Assembly: GCA_017539125.1 (NCBI GenBank)
Contig: JAFYHO010000032.1
Location: forward strand, 1 to 40,932
Length of the DNA: 40,932 nucleotides
Direction of reading: 5' to 3'
Origin: Actinomycetaceae bacterium
GTDB taxonomy: Bacteria; Actinomycetota; Actinomycetes; Actinomycetales; Actinomycetaceae
Shown here: piece by piece, positions 27,061-35,491 of the stretch
Layout: each line of letters opens with the position of its first letter
Numbering within the stretch: the first letter of the stretch is position 1
Notes under the pieces: model-generated
The model's database searches: none
Seen by the model: the letters and a program-made list of their open reading frames with translations, nothing else
Told to the model about the DNA's origin: nothing
Translations under genes and position numbers: made by a program

Positions 27061-27936
27061 TTGAGGTTGGAAAAGAATACTTCTGTCCAGCTATTTGAAA
27101 ATCAGCCTATTCGCGCCGCATGGGATAACAACGAAGAAAAATGGTACTTTTCCATCGTTGACGTCATACGTATTTTGACAGAGCAATCAACACAGCGAAG
27201 CGCAAGCAACTATTGGGCAAAACTCAAACAACGCCTCAAATCAGAAGGAGCAACTCAGTTGCTGACAAATTGTCAGCAACTGAAATTAAAGTCCCCACAA
27301 GACGGCAAATCTTACAAAACCGATGTTGGTGACACCGAACAAATCTTGCGAATCATACAATCCATTCCCTCACCCAAAGCCGAACCGTTCAAACTCTGGC
27401 TTGCACAAGTAGGTAAAGAACGTATCAACGAAACCATAGACCCTGAACAGGCAATTGATAGAGCGCTAGAAACATATCTAAAAAAGGGTTACACGCGCGA
27501 ATGGATTAACCAACGACTTCAAGCTATCCAAGTACGTAAAGAACTAACAGACGAGTGGCAAAATCGTGGCGTGCGTAAAGGAATAGAATACGCCATCTTG
27601 ACTGACGAAATCACACAGGCATGGTCAGGAATGTCAACGAAGCAATACAAACTATTCAAAGATTTGAAGAAAGAAAACCTGCGAGACAATATGACAACCA
27701 CAGAACTTGTCCTCAATATGCTCGCCGAAACCTCCACAACCGATATTTCAAAAACCGAAGAACCACAAAACTTTTCCGAAAATAGAAATGTTGCCCGTAA
27801 AGGCGGAGAAGTAGCCGGGATTGCAAGAAAAGCACTAGAAGAACGCACAGGGAAACCAGTAATATCACCACAAAATGCCACACAACTAAATGCAATTATT
27901 ACTGGACTAATCGAAGAAATGTCCAGAGAACAATGA
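27061..27936 (+). CDS. BRO-N domain (phage antirepressor-like) protein
   Basis: The 291-residue protein has an N-terminal BRO-N domain (about 8-115: FENQPIRAAWDNNEEKWYFS, SIVDVIRIL, then YKTDVGDTEQILRIIQSIPS and FKLWLAQVG). The C-terminal half follows the widespread BRO/DinD-like type: TYLKKGYTREWINQRL, VRKELTDEWQNRGV, YAILTDEIT, and a final TGKPVISPQNA. BRO-N proteins are usual in phages and mobile regions and bind DNA; this standalone form has no known function. Its composition is visibly AT-richer than neighbouring core genes, consistent with transfer. The start is uncertain: TTG at 27061 or TTG at 27067, the latter with GAGG about 9 nt upstream. It lies convergent to paralog C. Confidence 0.85.
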   Translation: MRLEKNTSVQLFENQPIRAAWDNNEEKWYFSIVDVIRILTEQSTQRSASNYWAKLKQRLKSEGATQLLTNCQQLKLKSPQDGKSYKTDVGDTEQILRIIQSIPSPKAEPFKLWLAQVGKERINETIDPEQAIDRALETYLKKGYTREWINQRLQAIQVRKELTDEWQNRGVRKGIEYAILTDEITQAWSGMSTKQYKLFKDLKKENLRDNMTTTELVLNMLAETSTTDISKTEEPQNFSENRNVARKGGEVAGIARKALEERTGKPVISPQNATQLNAIITGLIEEMSREQ

Positions 27937-27956
27937 CGGGGACTGGCAACGCAATA

Positions 27957-29111
27957 CTAGAACGTCTCAGTACGCTTGCCGTCATTGGACATGAAGAAAC
28001 CATGCCCACTACTTGTGTCCCACACAGTAATGCCCTCAGCCGTGCGTCCAAGGACATAATTTCCTGAATACCATGCGCTCCCAACAGGTAGCTTAGGAAG
28101 ATAAAAGGAACTGAGCGGGTATACACAGCACCACCCATGGTAAATAACAACCCCGTCTCTCACACCTATTGCGTTAGCGGGAGCAAAATGTGACCCTCCC
28201 TCAGTAACATGCTCAACTACAGGCAGATTTGTAACGCTCACGTCTGGAATACAATAAGGGTAAAGCCCATCATACTGTTCCAGCCAACAACCAACACTTT
28301 GCGTTAGTTCTATTTCGGCATAGTAGTCCGCACTATTTGATGTGTACTCCTCGTGCTTTACAGGCCAGGGTTGGGCGTTTGCTGGGCGTGGACCGCCGGC
28401 ACCGGGATAAGCGCCTTTCGGTTTCTGCTCCGCCTGCCACTGAGCATGGGATTCGTTTGCTTTAGTGACAGCATCGTTGCATGTGAGGGTAAGACGCTTC
28501 AACTCGAGATATGCTTGTACGCCTTCTTGCCCAGTGGGAGTGTCTTTGCCTTTCCACTTACCACAAGCACTAGACAGCTCACCAGCAGCACCCTCAAGTG
28601 CTTTCAAAACATTCTCGTCCTTGACCTTGCCATTCAACGAACCAACAAGCCCACTCGCTTCGCCCGCTTTCTTCTCTGCCTCATCCAATATAGGAGCAAA
28701 CTTGTCTTGTATCGTCCCTTCGGCAGCTTTTTCTACTTTCTCCACTGCAGGCTCTAACTTCTCCCGCTCAGTCTTAATCTCACTCGTTGTTTTCTCGACC
28801 TTCTGTGTTTCTTCTTTCGAAACAGACTGAGCCCTCGCCAAATCAAGAGAAAGCTTTTCTACAGCTTTACCAGCCTGCTCCCCTGCTGTTTTCAGCTCGC
28901 CACACTCACTTGCCCCGGCAAGCTCACCACACACAGGCTCAAGAACCTGATACCGCTCATTCACATCAGCCCACGCCTTAACCTCTTTCTCATAACTTGT
29001 CCACGCAGCCCTATAATCCTTCTTTACCAAAGACGAATGCAAAAACCACCCACCGACACCAGCAAGCAACAACACCAACACAGCCACCAGAGCTACCGAC
29101 TTCTTCGACAT
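27957..29111 (-). CDS. Membrane-anchored coiled-coil exported protein, paralog C
   Basis: The 384-residue protein starts with the same MSKK and a related signal-anchor (SVALVAVLVLLLAGVGGWFL), but lacks the second domain of A and B. Instead it has a Lys/Glu/Ala-rich probable coiled coil (about 60-190), cysteine pairs, a Gly/Pro-rich hinge (near 245) and a unique C-terminal domain of about 130 residues with a vicinal Cys-Cys and many aromatic residues. No known family is recognised. The ATG at 29111 has GAGGAGG 6 nt upstream. It ends 20 bp from the convergent BRO-N gene. Confidence 0.85.
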   Translation of the reverse strand: MSKKSVALVAVLVLLLAGVGGWFLHSSLVKKDYRAAWTSYEKEVKAWADVNERYQVLEPVCGELAGASECGELKTAGEQAGKAVEKLSLDLARAQSVSKEETQKVEKTTSEIKTEREKLEPAVEKVEKAAEGTIQDKFAPILDEAEKKAGEASGLVGSLNGKVKDENVLKALEGAAGELSSACGKWKGKDTPTGQEGVQAYLELKRLTLTCNDAVTKANESHAQWQAEQKPKGAYPGAGGPRPANAQPWPVKHEEYTSNSADYYAEIELTQSVGCWLEQYDGLYPYCIPDVSVTNLPVVEHVTEGGSHFAPANAIGVRDGVVIYHGWCCVYPLSSFYLPKLPVGSAWYSGNYVLGRTAEGITVWDTSSGHGFFMSNDGKRTETF

Positions 29112-29153
29112 GTCAAGCCTCCTCAAAAACCTACCCACACCCTACCAGAAAGA
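29112..29153 (-). promoter_or_regulatory. Shared promoter/RBS cassette of paralog C
   Basis: It is identical to the paralog A leader for 42 bp, and the identity runs 12 bp into the coding sequence. It includes GAGGAGG and the extended -10 TGGTAGGGT (29147-29139). Confidence 0.55.
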
Positions 29154-29157
29154 GCAG

Positions 29158-29244
29158 CACACAACGACGAGCGGAAGGTCCGTGAAAGTTTACTTTCACG
29201 AGACTGTAGCGAGGAAGTTGCGAAAGGTGGCAAAGCCGCCGAAC
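29158..29244 (+). repeat. Family 2 hairpin repeat upstream of paralog C
   Basis: ACAACGACGAGCGGAAGGTC is followed by the perfect hairpin GTGAAAGT-TT-ACTTTCAC (29182-29199), GTAGCGAGGAAGTTG, and a short GGTGGC...GCCGCC hairpin. It abuts family 1 copy R4, as the family 2 unit within R1 does, so the two families tend to travel together. Confidence 0.7.
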
Positions 29245-29245
29245 A

Positions 29246-29427
29246 CCCGTCGTCGCGAGGGAGAGAGCACAGCGAACGACCGCGGCGATCTATACAGAAA
29301 TGATTGCTTGCTTTGCAAAGCTGGCAATAATGGACTATAGATTGCCACGCATGGCTCCGCCATGCTCGCAATGACGGTGTGGGGGAGATTGCCGCGTCGC
29401 TCGTTCCTCGCTCCTCGCAACGACGGG
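29246..29427. repeat. Family 1 inverted-repeat element, copy R4
   Basis: It begins CCCGTCGTCGCGAGGGAG and ends CCTCGCAACGACGGG, with a second internal end CTCGCAATGACGG, so the right end is partly duplicated. The inner arms CGATCTATA and TATAGATTGCC are present. The side hairpin is GCATGG-CTC-CGCCATGC-like. It fills the gap between paralog C and the end of rlmN. Confidence 0.8.
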
Positions 29428-29458
29428 AAAGCAACGGCGTTGCCGAACAATGACGGAT

Positions 29459-30694
29459 TCAGGAAACAGCTTGGTCGAGAGCTTGGGCAGCTTGGCGGGC
29501 AGTTTTTGCGCCGTGAGAGTTCTCTTGGGTGGTCGCCGCCAGCTGGCCGCACGCCCCCTCGATATCGCTGCCGCGCGTATCGCGCAGGCTCGTCGGAATG
29601 CCCGCCGCCATAAGAGTATCGACAAAACGCTGCTGTGCTTTACGGGAAGAAGCTGTCCATATAGAGCCCGGTGTGGGATTGAGAGGAATGGGATTGACAT
29701 GCGCCCAGCCGCGCCCGCGCGCATTCAGCTTCTCGGCAAGCAAACGAGCACGCCACTCGTGGTCATTCATATCCTTAATCAATGCGTATTCGATAGAAAC
29801 TCGCCTGCCTGTCTGCTCAAAATAGGCACGCGCCGCGTCCAAAAGCGCATCGACTTTGAAACGCGCATTGAGAGGAATCAGCGGGTCGCGCAGCTCGTCG
29901 TCGGGGGCGTGCAAAGACAAGGCGAGGGTGACGGGAAAGCCCTCATCGGCGAGCTTTTTAATATTGGGAAGCATGCCGACGGTTGACACCGTAATATTGC
30001 GCGCCGAGAGGCCAAAACCGTGAGGGCTCGGCTCGATAAGAGCATGCAGAGCCCGCTTGACGCGCAACCAATTCGACAGCGGCTCGCCCATTCCCATAAA
30101 AACAATATTGCTCACGCGCCTTGGCTCTCCCGCCAGCTCCCCATTCTCAGCGGCCACCATGGACAAGCGCACCTGCTCAACAATCTCCGCTGCCGACAGG
30201 TTGCGCGTCAGCCCGCCTTGCCCCGTCGCACAGAAAGGGCACGCCATGCCGCAACCCGACTGCGACGATATACAGAGCGTTGTGCGATCCTTGTACCCCA
30301 TGAGGACCGTCTCGATAAGAGCGCCGTCAAAAAGCCGCCACACACTTTTGACAGTCTGCCCACCATCGGCGACGAGGTCTCGCACTTTCGTCAAAAGAGG
30401 CGGAAAGAAAATCGAGGCAATTTCTTCACGCTGAGCAGCAGGAATGTCAGTGAGTGCTTCGGGGTCTGTTTCGTGACGCTCAAAATAGTGACGGGAAAGC
30501 TGGTCTGCGCGGAAAGCAGGAAAACCGGCCTCTTTCATTTTTTCCTTGCGCTCTGCCATATCGAAATCCGCCAAGTGAGCTGGTGGTTTCCCCTTGGACG
30601 ACGCAGTAAAAGAAAGGCGCGGACTCAGCCCCGACTCCACCACGGGGAGAACTTGAGGGCGCCCTTCCTTTGATATTGACGTGCCCGAAACCAT
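29459..30694 (-). CDS. rlmN: 23S rRNA (adenine(2503)-C2)-methyltransferase
   Basis: RlmN is a radical-SAM enzyme that methylates A2503 of 23S rRNA and A37 of some tRNAs. The 411-residue protein has the cluster motif CGMACPFC (CxxxCxxC, about 147-154), FMGMGEPLSNW, ITVSTVGMLPNIKKL, LALSLHAPDDELRD, and a C-terminal DTRGSDIEGACGQL containing the catalytic Cys. The ATG at 30694 is preferred since GGGGAG lies 8 nt before it; a GTG at 30703 would touch that sequence. It is last in the pyrH-frr-cdsA-rlmN operon. Confidence 0.96.
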   Translation of the reverse strand: MVSGTSISKEGRPQVLPVVESGLSPRLSFTASSKGKPPAHLADFDMAERKEKMKEAGFPAFRADQLSRHYFERHETDPEALTDIPAAQREEIASIFFPPLLTKVRDLVADGGQTVKSVWRLFDGALIETVLMGYKDRTTLCISSQSGCGMACPFCATGQGGLTRNLSAAEIVEQVRLSMVAAENGELAGEPRRVSNIVFMGMGEPLSNWLRVKRALHALIEPSPHGFGLSARNITVSTVGMLPNIKKLADEGFPVTLALSLHAPDDELRDPLIPLNARFKVDALLDAARAYFEQTGRRVSIEYALIKDMNDHEWRARLLAEKLNARGRGWAHVNPIPLNPTPGSIWTASSRKAQQRFVDTLMAAGIPTSLRDTRGSDIEGACGQLAATTQENSHGAKTARQAAQALDQAVS

Positions 30695-30707
30695 ATAGCG
30701 CACTCCC

Positions 30708-31586
30708 CTAGCTGTTCAAGAAAATCAGGGAAAGAATGTAGCAGACTGGCGCCCACATAAGAATCGAATCGACACGGTCAAGCATTCCACCGTGTCCAGG
30801 GAACAGCGTCCCCATGTCTTTAATCCCCAAGCGACGCTTAATCACCGACTCAACAAGGTCACCGCCTGTCGAGGCAATAACCGCTAGTACGCCATAGAGT
30901 ACACCCACCCACCACGGCTGTTTCAGAGCAAGGCTCACAATAGCGAGAGCAATTGCGATAGTCAAAATGAGCGAGCCAGCTAAACCTTCCCACGATTTTT
31001 TCGGAGAAATCTTCGGCGCCATAGGGTGCTTGCCGAAAAGCACACCTGCCAGCCAGCCGCCCGTATCGTTAGCGGCAGGCAGAAGAATCAAAAGCGCGAC
31101 CAGCCACACCGCCTTATCTAAAGTCGTCAACCCGGCAGCGAAAGAACCCAGCAGAGAAATCCACGCGAGAATGAGGATACTGGCTGAACTCTCTGCCCGT
31201 TTTTTATCGCCCGTCTCGGCAAGAAAAAAGCGCAGGTAGAAAAGCAGGCAGGCAATAAGAAAGACGAGCAACGCGACTTTCACGCCCCAAAACCACGTCC
31301 CTATCACCATGACGAGCGTCAAGAGAATAAGAAGAACATAAGGGACGCGAATGTTTTTTACCAGAAAAGCGCCCGCGGCCTCCCACACCGCCACGCACAG
31401 CGCCACGCAGACGAGGGCGACAAAAAGCTCAATACGCCACAGAACGCAGGCAGCAACTATCGCCAGCGATATAAGAGCCGTAGGGACGGCCTTCCACAAA
31501 TTACGTCCGGCTTTGGACGCGGACTGCTCAGGGGGCGCGGGCGGGTGTGGGCGCAAACGCGCGAGAAAAGAGGACGAGGAAGCCAT
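30708..31586 (-). CDS. cdsA: Phosphatidate cytidylyltransferase
   Basis: CdsA makes CDP-diacylglycerol from phosphatidate and CTP at the membrane. The 292-residue protein has a polar N-terminus of about 30 residues and about eight hydrophobic segments. The signatures are NDTGGWLAGVLFGKHP, SPKKSWEGLAGSL and the C-terminal family motif GIKDMGTLFPGHGGMLDRVDS. The ATG at 31586 lies 4 nt after the frr stop, implying translational coupling; an upstream in-frame start at 31637 would run into frr. The product feeds the PgsA encoded at 36350. Confidence 0.95.
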   Translation of the reverse strand: MASSSSFLARLRPHPPAPPEQSASKAGRNLWKAVPTALISLAIVAACVLWRIELFVALVCVALCVAVWEAAGAFLVKNIRVPYVLLILLTLVMVIGTWFWGVKVALLVFLIACLLFYLRFFLAETGDKKRAESSASILILAWISLLGSFAAGLTTLDKAVWLVALLILLPAANDTGGWLAGVLFGKHPMAPKISPKKSWEGLAGSLILTIAIALAIVSLALKQPWWVGVLYGVLAVIASTGGDLVESVIKRRLGIKDMGTLFPGHGGMLDRVDSILMWAPVCYILSLIFLNS

Positions 31587-31590
31587 GATT

Positions 31591-32148
31591 TTAGACTTCG
31601 AGCAGTTCCTTTTCTTTGCCTTCAAGAAGGTGGTCAACCTGCTCGACGTGCGCCTTTGTCAAATTATCCAGCGCTTCAATTGCACGCTTGACATCGTCCT
31701 CGCCAGCTTCACCGTCTTTCTTGATTTTCTCAAGAGCGTCCTTAGCTTTGCGGCGCACCGAACGCACGGACACGCGAGCTTCTTCTGCCTTGGTGTGTGC
31801 GAGCTTGACGTAATCCTTGCGGCGTTCTTCGGTCAGCGAAGGCATAACCACGCGAATAACTGCGCCGTCATCAACAGGGTTCACTCCAAGATCAGAATCG
31901 CGCAGAGCCTTGTCGATGGACTGCATCGCGGAACGGTCATAGGGGGTGATAAGGACGGTACGCGCATCGGGAATACCCAGAGAAGCGAGCTGCTGCAATG
32001 GGGTCGGAGCGCCATAGTAATCGACAAGAATCTCGTTGAACATACCAGCATTGGCGCGACCTGAACGAATATTAGAGAAATCGTCTTTGGCGACTTCAAC
32101 GGCCTTGTCCATTTTTTCCTCGGCCTCGAGGAGGGTTTCGTCAATCAT
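31591..32148 (-). CDS. frr: Ribosome recycling factor
   Basis: RRF splits the post-termination ribosome together with EF-G. The 185-residue protein is full length and shows [65 protein letters not shown] and the [21 protein letters not shown] helix. GAGGAC ends 5 nt before the ATG at 32148, inside the end of pyrH; the pyrH stop is just 1 nt away. Confidence 0.98.
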   Translation of the reverse strand: MIDETLLEAEEKMDKAVEVAKDDFSNIRSGRANAGMFNEILVDYYGAPTPLQQLASLGIPDARTVLITPYDRSAMQSIDKALRDSDLGVNPVDDGAVIRVVMPSLTEERRKDYVKLAHTKAEEARVSVRSVRRKAKDALEKIKKDGEAGEDDVKRAIEALDNLTKAHVEQVDHLLEGKEKELLEV

Positions 32149-32149
32149 T

Positions 32150-32902
32150 TCAGTCCTCTTTTCTGGGTTCTGTGGAAACTAGCGTACCAATTTTTTCGCC
32201 GCAGAGCGCGCGGGTCACATTTCCTGGCTCTGCCATTCCAAAGACGCGTGTTGTCAAATTGTTTTCTTGACAGAGAGAGAACGCGGCTGCGTCCATGACT
32301 TTCAGACCCTTGGCGAGTGCGTCGTGGTAGGTCAAAAAGTCGAGCTTTTGGGCTGTTGGGTCTTTACGCGGGTCTGCCGTATAGACGCCGTCCACACCGT
32401 TTTTCCCGACGAGCAGCTCGTCGCAACGCAATTCGAGTGCGCGCTGAGCGGAGACTGTGTCGGTCGAGAAGTATGGCATTCCGGCGCCGGCACCAAAAAT
32501 AACCACACGTCCTTTTTCAAGGTGACGTATGGCTCTCAAGGGAATATAGGGTTCGCCGACTTGGGTCATCTGGATTGCTGTCTGCACGCGGCATTGCGTG
32601 CCTGTCTGCTCGATGAAATCTTGCAAGGCGATAGCGTTCATCACCGTGCCAAGCATGCCCATGTAGTCGGCGCGGGCGCGGTCCATGCCGGATTGCTGGA
32701 GTTCAACACCGCGGAAGAAATTGCCACCGCCGACAACGATCGCTACTTGCACTCCTTGAGAAACAGCTTCGGCTATTTCCCCTGCTACCCTGCGTAAAAC
32801 GTCAGCGTCTAAACCGACTTCTCCCCCGCCGAACATTTCACCGGAGAGCTTGAGAAGTACCCGTCGCCCCTGCAAGGTGTCCTCTGTGACTGTCTCGCTC
32901 AT
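32150..32902 (-). CDS. pyrH: UMP kinase
   Basis: PyrH phosphorylates UMP to UDP; the bacterial enzyme is a hexameric amino acid kinase-fold protein. The 250-residue sequence has [11 protein letters not shown] (16-26), [13 protein letters not shown] (about 54-66), [26 protein letters not shown]-type [14 protein letters not shown], and [15 protein letters not shown]. The ATG at 32902 has AAAGGC about 7 nt upstream. It opens the pyrH-frr-cdsA-rlmN operon; rpsB-tsf, often upstream, are not here. Confidence 0.97.
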   Translation of the reverse strand: MSETVTEDTLQGRRVLLKLSGEMFGGGEVGLDADVLRRVAGEIAEAVSQGVQVAIVVGGGNFFRGVELQQSGMDRARADYMGMLGTVMNAIALQDFIEQTGTQCRVQTAIQMTQVGEPYIPLRAIRHLEKGRVVIFGAGAGMPYFSTDTVSAQRALELRCDELLVGKNGVDGVYTADPRKDPTAQKLDFLTYHDALAKGLKVMDAAAFSLCQENNLTTRVFGMAEPGNVTRALCGEKIGTLVSTEPRKED

Positions 32903-32965
32903 GTGCAGCCTTTCGTCCGCAGTTTTTACTTGTCCATAAGCCTACCAGCGCGGGCGGGATTATCA

Positions 32966-33058
32966 GGGGTAAATATTTGTGTTTTACCCCGTTTGGTAGT
33001 TTTTGTCCATTTCGTGTTTTTTTTGCGTAAAAAATGCCAATAACTACCAATCGGGGTA
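32966..33058. promoter_or_regulatory. 17-bp inverted repeat in the pyrH/UPF0237 divergent promoter region
   Basis: TACCCCGTTTGGTAGTT (32985-33001) and AACTACCAATCGGGGTA (33042-33058) are inverted copies with one mismatch, 40 bp apart. A further GGGGTAAA at 32966-32973 can pair with TTTACCCC (32983-32990). The shared unit is ACTACCAANCGGGGTAA. Two facing copies between divergent genes look like paired operator sites for a regulator. Nothing identifies that regulator. Confidence 0.6.
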
Positions 33059-33097
33059 ATGACACACAAACACAACTAAACGTGAGAGGATATGCCT

Positions 33098-33367
33098 ATG
33101 CGTGCAATTATGACTGTTACAGGCCTTGACCACAAAGGCATTATCGCCGCCGTCACGACGGGCTTGGCGAAGAACGATGTCAATATTACGAACGTGTCGC
33201 AGACGATTATGGACTCGTATTTCACGATGATTTTGGAAATCGAGTTCGACGACGCGGCGATGAGCCTGCCCGCCTTGCAAGAGGCAATGAATGAGGTGGG
33301 TGCGGCTGAGGGGCTGGAAATTCGCATCCAGTCCGAAGCGATTTTTAACGCGATGCACAAGTTGTAG
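33098..33367 (+). CDS. ACT domain protein, UPF0237 family
   Basis: The 89-residue protein is essentially one ACT domain: [45 protein letters not shown], and a C-terminal [13 protein letters not shown] domains bind amino acids or other small ligands. The UPF0237 family is almost always followed by UPF0210, as here. The ATG at 33098 is chosen over 33092 because GAGAGGA ends 7 nt before it. Function is unknown; a regulatory subunit for its neighbour is a reasonable inference. Confidence 0.9.
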   Translation: MRAIMTVTGLDHKGIIAAVTTGLAKNDVNITNVSQTIMDSYFTMILEIEFDDAAMSLPALQEAMNEVGAAEGLEIRIQSEAIFNAMHKL

Positions 33368-33375
33368 GGGGCGCT

Positions 33376-34737
33376 ATGGCTTTGACCTCGTATGCAGAGA
33401 GCATTCTTGAGACTATCCATATGATTAGCGAGGACCGTCTCGATATTCGCACGGTCACGATGGGTATTTCTCTGCTGGATTGTGCCGATAGTGACGGTGA
33501 GCGTGCGCGTTCTCGCTGCTATGAGCGCATTGTTTCTCAAGCGCGCAATCTGGTGAGTGTCGCTGACGAAATTGAGGGCGAGCTAGGCATTCCGATTATC
33601 AACAAGCGCATTTCAGTGACTCCTATTGCCCTGGTGGCTGGCGCCTCGGGCGAGAGCGACATGACGGCATGGGCGCAGATGTTGGACGCTGCCGCGAAAG
33701 AGGTCGGGGTCGATTTTATTGGCGGTTTTTCGGCTCTCGTAGAAAAGGGCAGGACGCGCGCTGACGATGCGCTTATGGATTCGATTCCGCAGGCTTTGTC
33801 CTCGACGGACGTGGTGTGTTCTTCGGTCAATATCGGCTCGTCTCGCGCGGGTATCAATATGGGTGCTGTGGCGAAGATGGGCGAGGTGATTTGCGAGACG
33901 GCACATGCCAGCGAGGGTGGTTTGGCCGCTGCGAAGCTTGTGGTTTTTGCTAATTCTGTGGGTGATAATCCCTTTATGGCTGGGGCTTTCCATGGCGTGG
34001 AAATGCCTGATTGCGTGGTGTCTGTGGGCGTGTCTGGTCCGGGCGTGATTAAGCGGGCGATTGACGGCGCTGCCGGGCTGCCTTTTGACGAGTTGGCGGA
34101 GACGGTGAAAAAGGCGGCGTTTAAGGTGACCCGCATGGGTGAGCTTGTGGGGCGCATGGCCGCTGAGCGGCTCGGGGTGCGTTTTGGCATTGTCGATTTG
34201 TCCCTTGCCCCGACGGCTGAGGTGGGCGATAGTGTGGCTCGCGCCTTGGAAGCTATGGGTTTGGAGCGTGTTGGCGCTCATGGTACGACGGCTGCTTTAG
34301 CTCTGTTGAATGACGCAGTGAAGAAGGGCGGGCTTATGGCGTGTTCGCATGTGGGCGGCCTGTCTGGCTCCTTCATTCCAGTCTCGGAGGACGAGGGCAT
34401 GATTGAGGCTGCACAGTTGGGCGCGATTTCGCTGGCGAAGCTGGAGGCAATGACGGCTATCTGTTCAGTCGGCTTGGATATGATCGCTATCCCGGGCGAC
34501 ACTCCTGCTTCTGCTGTTGCCGGCATGATTGCGGACGAAGCGGCTATTGGCGTGATGAATCATAAGACGACAGCCGTGCGTATTATTCCTGCCCCTGGCA
34601 CACGCGAAGGTGACATGGTGGAGTTTGGCGGTCTGCTCGGCACGAGCCCTGTCATGCCTGTCTCCCCCTACTCGTCTGCAGAGTTCATTGGCCGCGGCGG
34701 CATCATCCCCGCCCCCGTCCACAGCTTCAAGAACTGA
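33376..34737 (+). CDS. UPF0210 (DUF711, PFL-like) family protein
   Basis: The 453-residue protein matches the UPF0210/DUF711 family over its length: [20 protein letters not shown] near the start, then [59 protein letters not shown], and [23 protein letters not shown]. Structures in the family have a pyruvate formate-lyase-like fold, but no glycyl radical motif is present and no activity is known to me. The ATG at 33376 has AGGGGG about 5 nt upstream and starts 8 nt after the UPF0237 stop. Confidence 0.92.
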   Translation: MALTSYAESILETIHMISEDRLDIRTVTMGISLLDCADSDGERARSRCYERIVSQARNLVSVADEIEGELGIPIINKRISVTPIALVAGASGESDMTAWAQMLDAAAKEVGVDFIGGFSALVEKGRTRADDALMDSIPQALSSTDVVCSSVNIGSSRAGINMGAVAKMGEVICETAHASEGGLAAAKLVVFANSVGDNPFMAGAFHGVEMPDCVVSVGVSGPGVIKRAIDGAAGLPFDELAETVKKAAFKVTRMGELVGRMAAERLGVRFGIVDLSLAPTAEVGDSVARALEAMGLERVGAHGTTAALALLNDAVKKGGLMACSHVGGLSGSFIPVSEDEGMIEAAQLGAISLAKLEAMTAICSVGLDMIAIPGDTPASAVAGMIADEAAIGVMNHKTTAVRIIPAPGTREGDMVEFGGLLGTSPVMPVSPYSSAEFIGRGGIIPAPVHSFKN

Positions 34738-34745
34738 TATGGCCC

Positions 34746-35240
34746 TTACTTGATTTCAATACCGTTGTTCTTGCAGTAGTCAAGGAAAAGACCATAGTCA
34801 ATTTCGCCAGAGAAGGGTAAGCGTACTTTAGAACGGTCAGCGCGATAAACCTTGTATGTTTCTGTCGCGAATAATAAATCCATTAATAATGATTCACCCG
34901 TTGCCGTCGATGACACCTTAACTTTTATGATGTCCTTGTAATCCAGCTGAGATGTTTTCGTCCCAGGGAAAAACCATCTGCGTTTCTTCACTACCACATG
35001 GTCAGAATATACCCAAGCAGACGCATCACGATAACGACGCATTATCCGAGCAAGCAGTAACGGAAATAAAGCAAGAAAGCCAGAAATAAAAAGAGGAATA
35101 AAACCGTCATCTCCCTTTATTGACATCCAGAGGCCTAATAGGAGTATTGGAACACCTACAGCATACATCACCCACGAAACACAACCCATTAGCTTGCCCA
35201 CCACAACAGGGCGCTGTTCTTCGCCTTCGGCAACCGCCAT
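34746..35240 (-). CDS. Small membrane protein with PH-like C-terminal region
   Basis: The 164-residue protein has a short polar N-terminus and two adjacent membrane helices (about 20-42, VMYAVGVPILLLGLWM; about 47-67, FIPLFISGFLALFPLLLARI). A beta-rich cytoplasmic part follows: WVYSDHVVVKKRRWFFPG, TSQLDYKDIIKVKV, LLFATETYKVYR. This layout resembles bacterial PH-domain membrane proteins, but I cannot assign a named family. The ATG at 35240 has GAGGAAG 5 nt upstream. It is convergent with the UPF0210 gene, 8 bp apart. Confidence 0.8.
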   Translation of the reverse strand: MAVAEGEEQRPVVVGKLMGCVSWVMYAVGVPILLLGLWMSIKGDDGFIPLFISGFLALFPLLLARIMRRYRDASAWVYSDHVVVKKRRWFFPGTKTSQLDYKDIIKVKVSSTATGESLLMDLLFATETYKVYRADRSKVRLPFSGEIDYGLFLDYCKNNGIEIK

Positions 35241-35315
35241 GATACTTCCTCACTTCCCATTTGTACTCTTTACGCTAGAGCACGATAACACTACCACAAG
35301 AAAAGACTGGTAACA

Positions 35316-35483
35316 CCGTCGTCGCGAGGAGCGAGACTTCCCCATTCCGTCGTTGCGAGGGAGTGAGCAAAGCGAACGACCGAAGCAATCAATAGTCCTT
35401 TTAACAGCACGCTTTGAAACTCAGCCATTCATGTCGGTATTGATCGCCGCGTCGCGCCTTTGGCGCTCCTCGCGACGACGGGG
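35316..35483. repeat. Family 1 inverted-repeat element, copy R5
   Basis: It opens CCGTCGTCGCGAGGAGCGAG, repeats the end at CCGTCGTTGCGAGGGAGTG (about 35347), and closes CCTCGCGACGACGGGG. The inner arms are GAAGCAATCAATAG and TATTGATCGCCGCG. The side hairpin is GCGCC-TTT-GGCGC. It lies just beyond the DUF3046 terminator, in the 307-bp gap to the small membrane protein gene; 35241-35315 shows only that gene's upstream sequence. Confidence 0.8.
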
Positions 35484-35491
35484 TGGGCAGG

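Noticed and set aside
24030-29111. Annotation of the three paralogs as lipoproteins
   Set aside because: The hydrophobic N-terminal segments carry no lipobox cysteine, so an uncleaved anchor or ordinary signal peptide is likelier.
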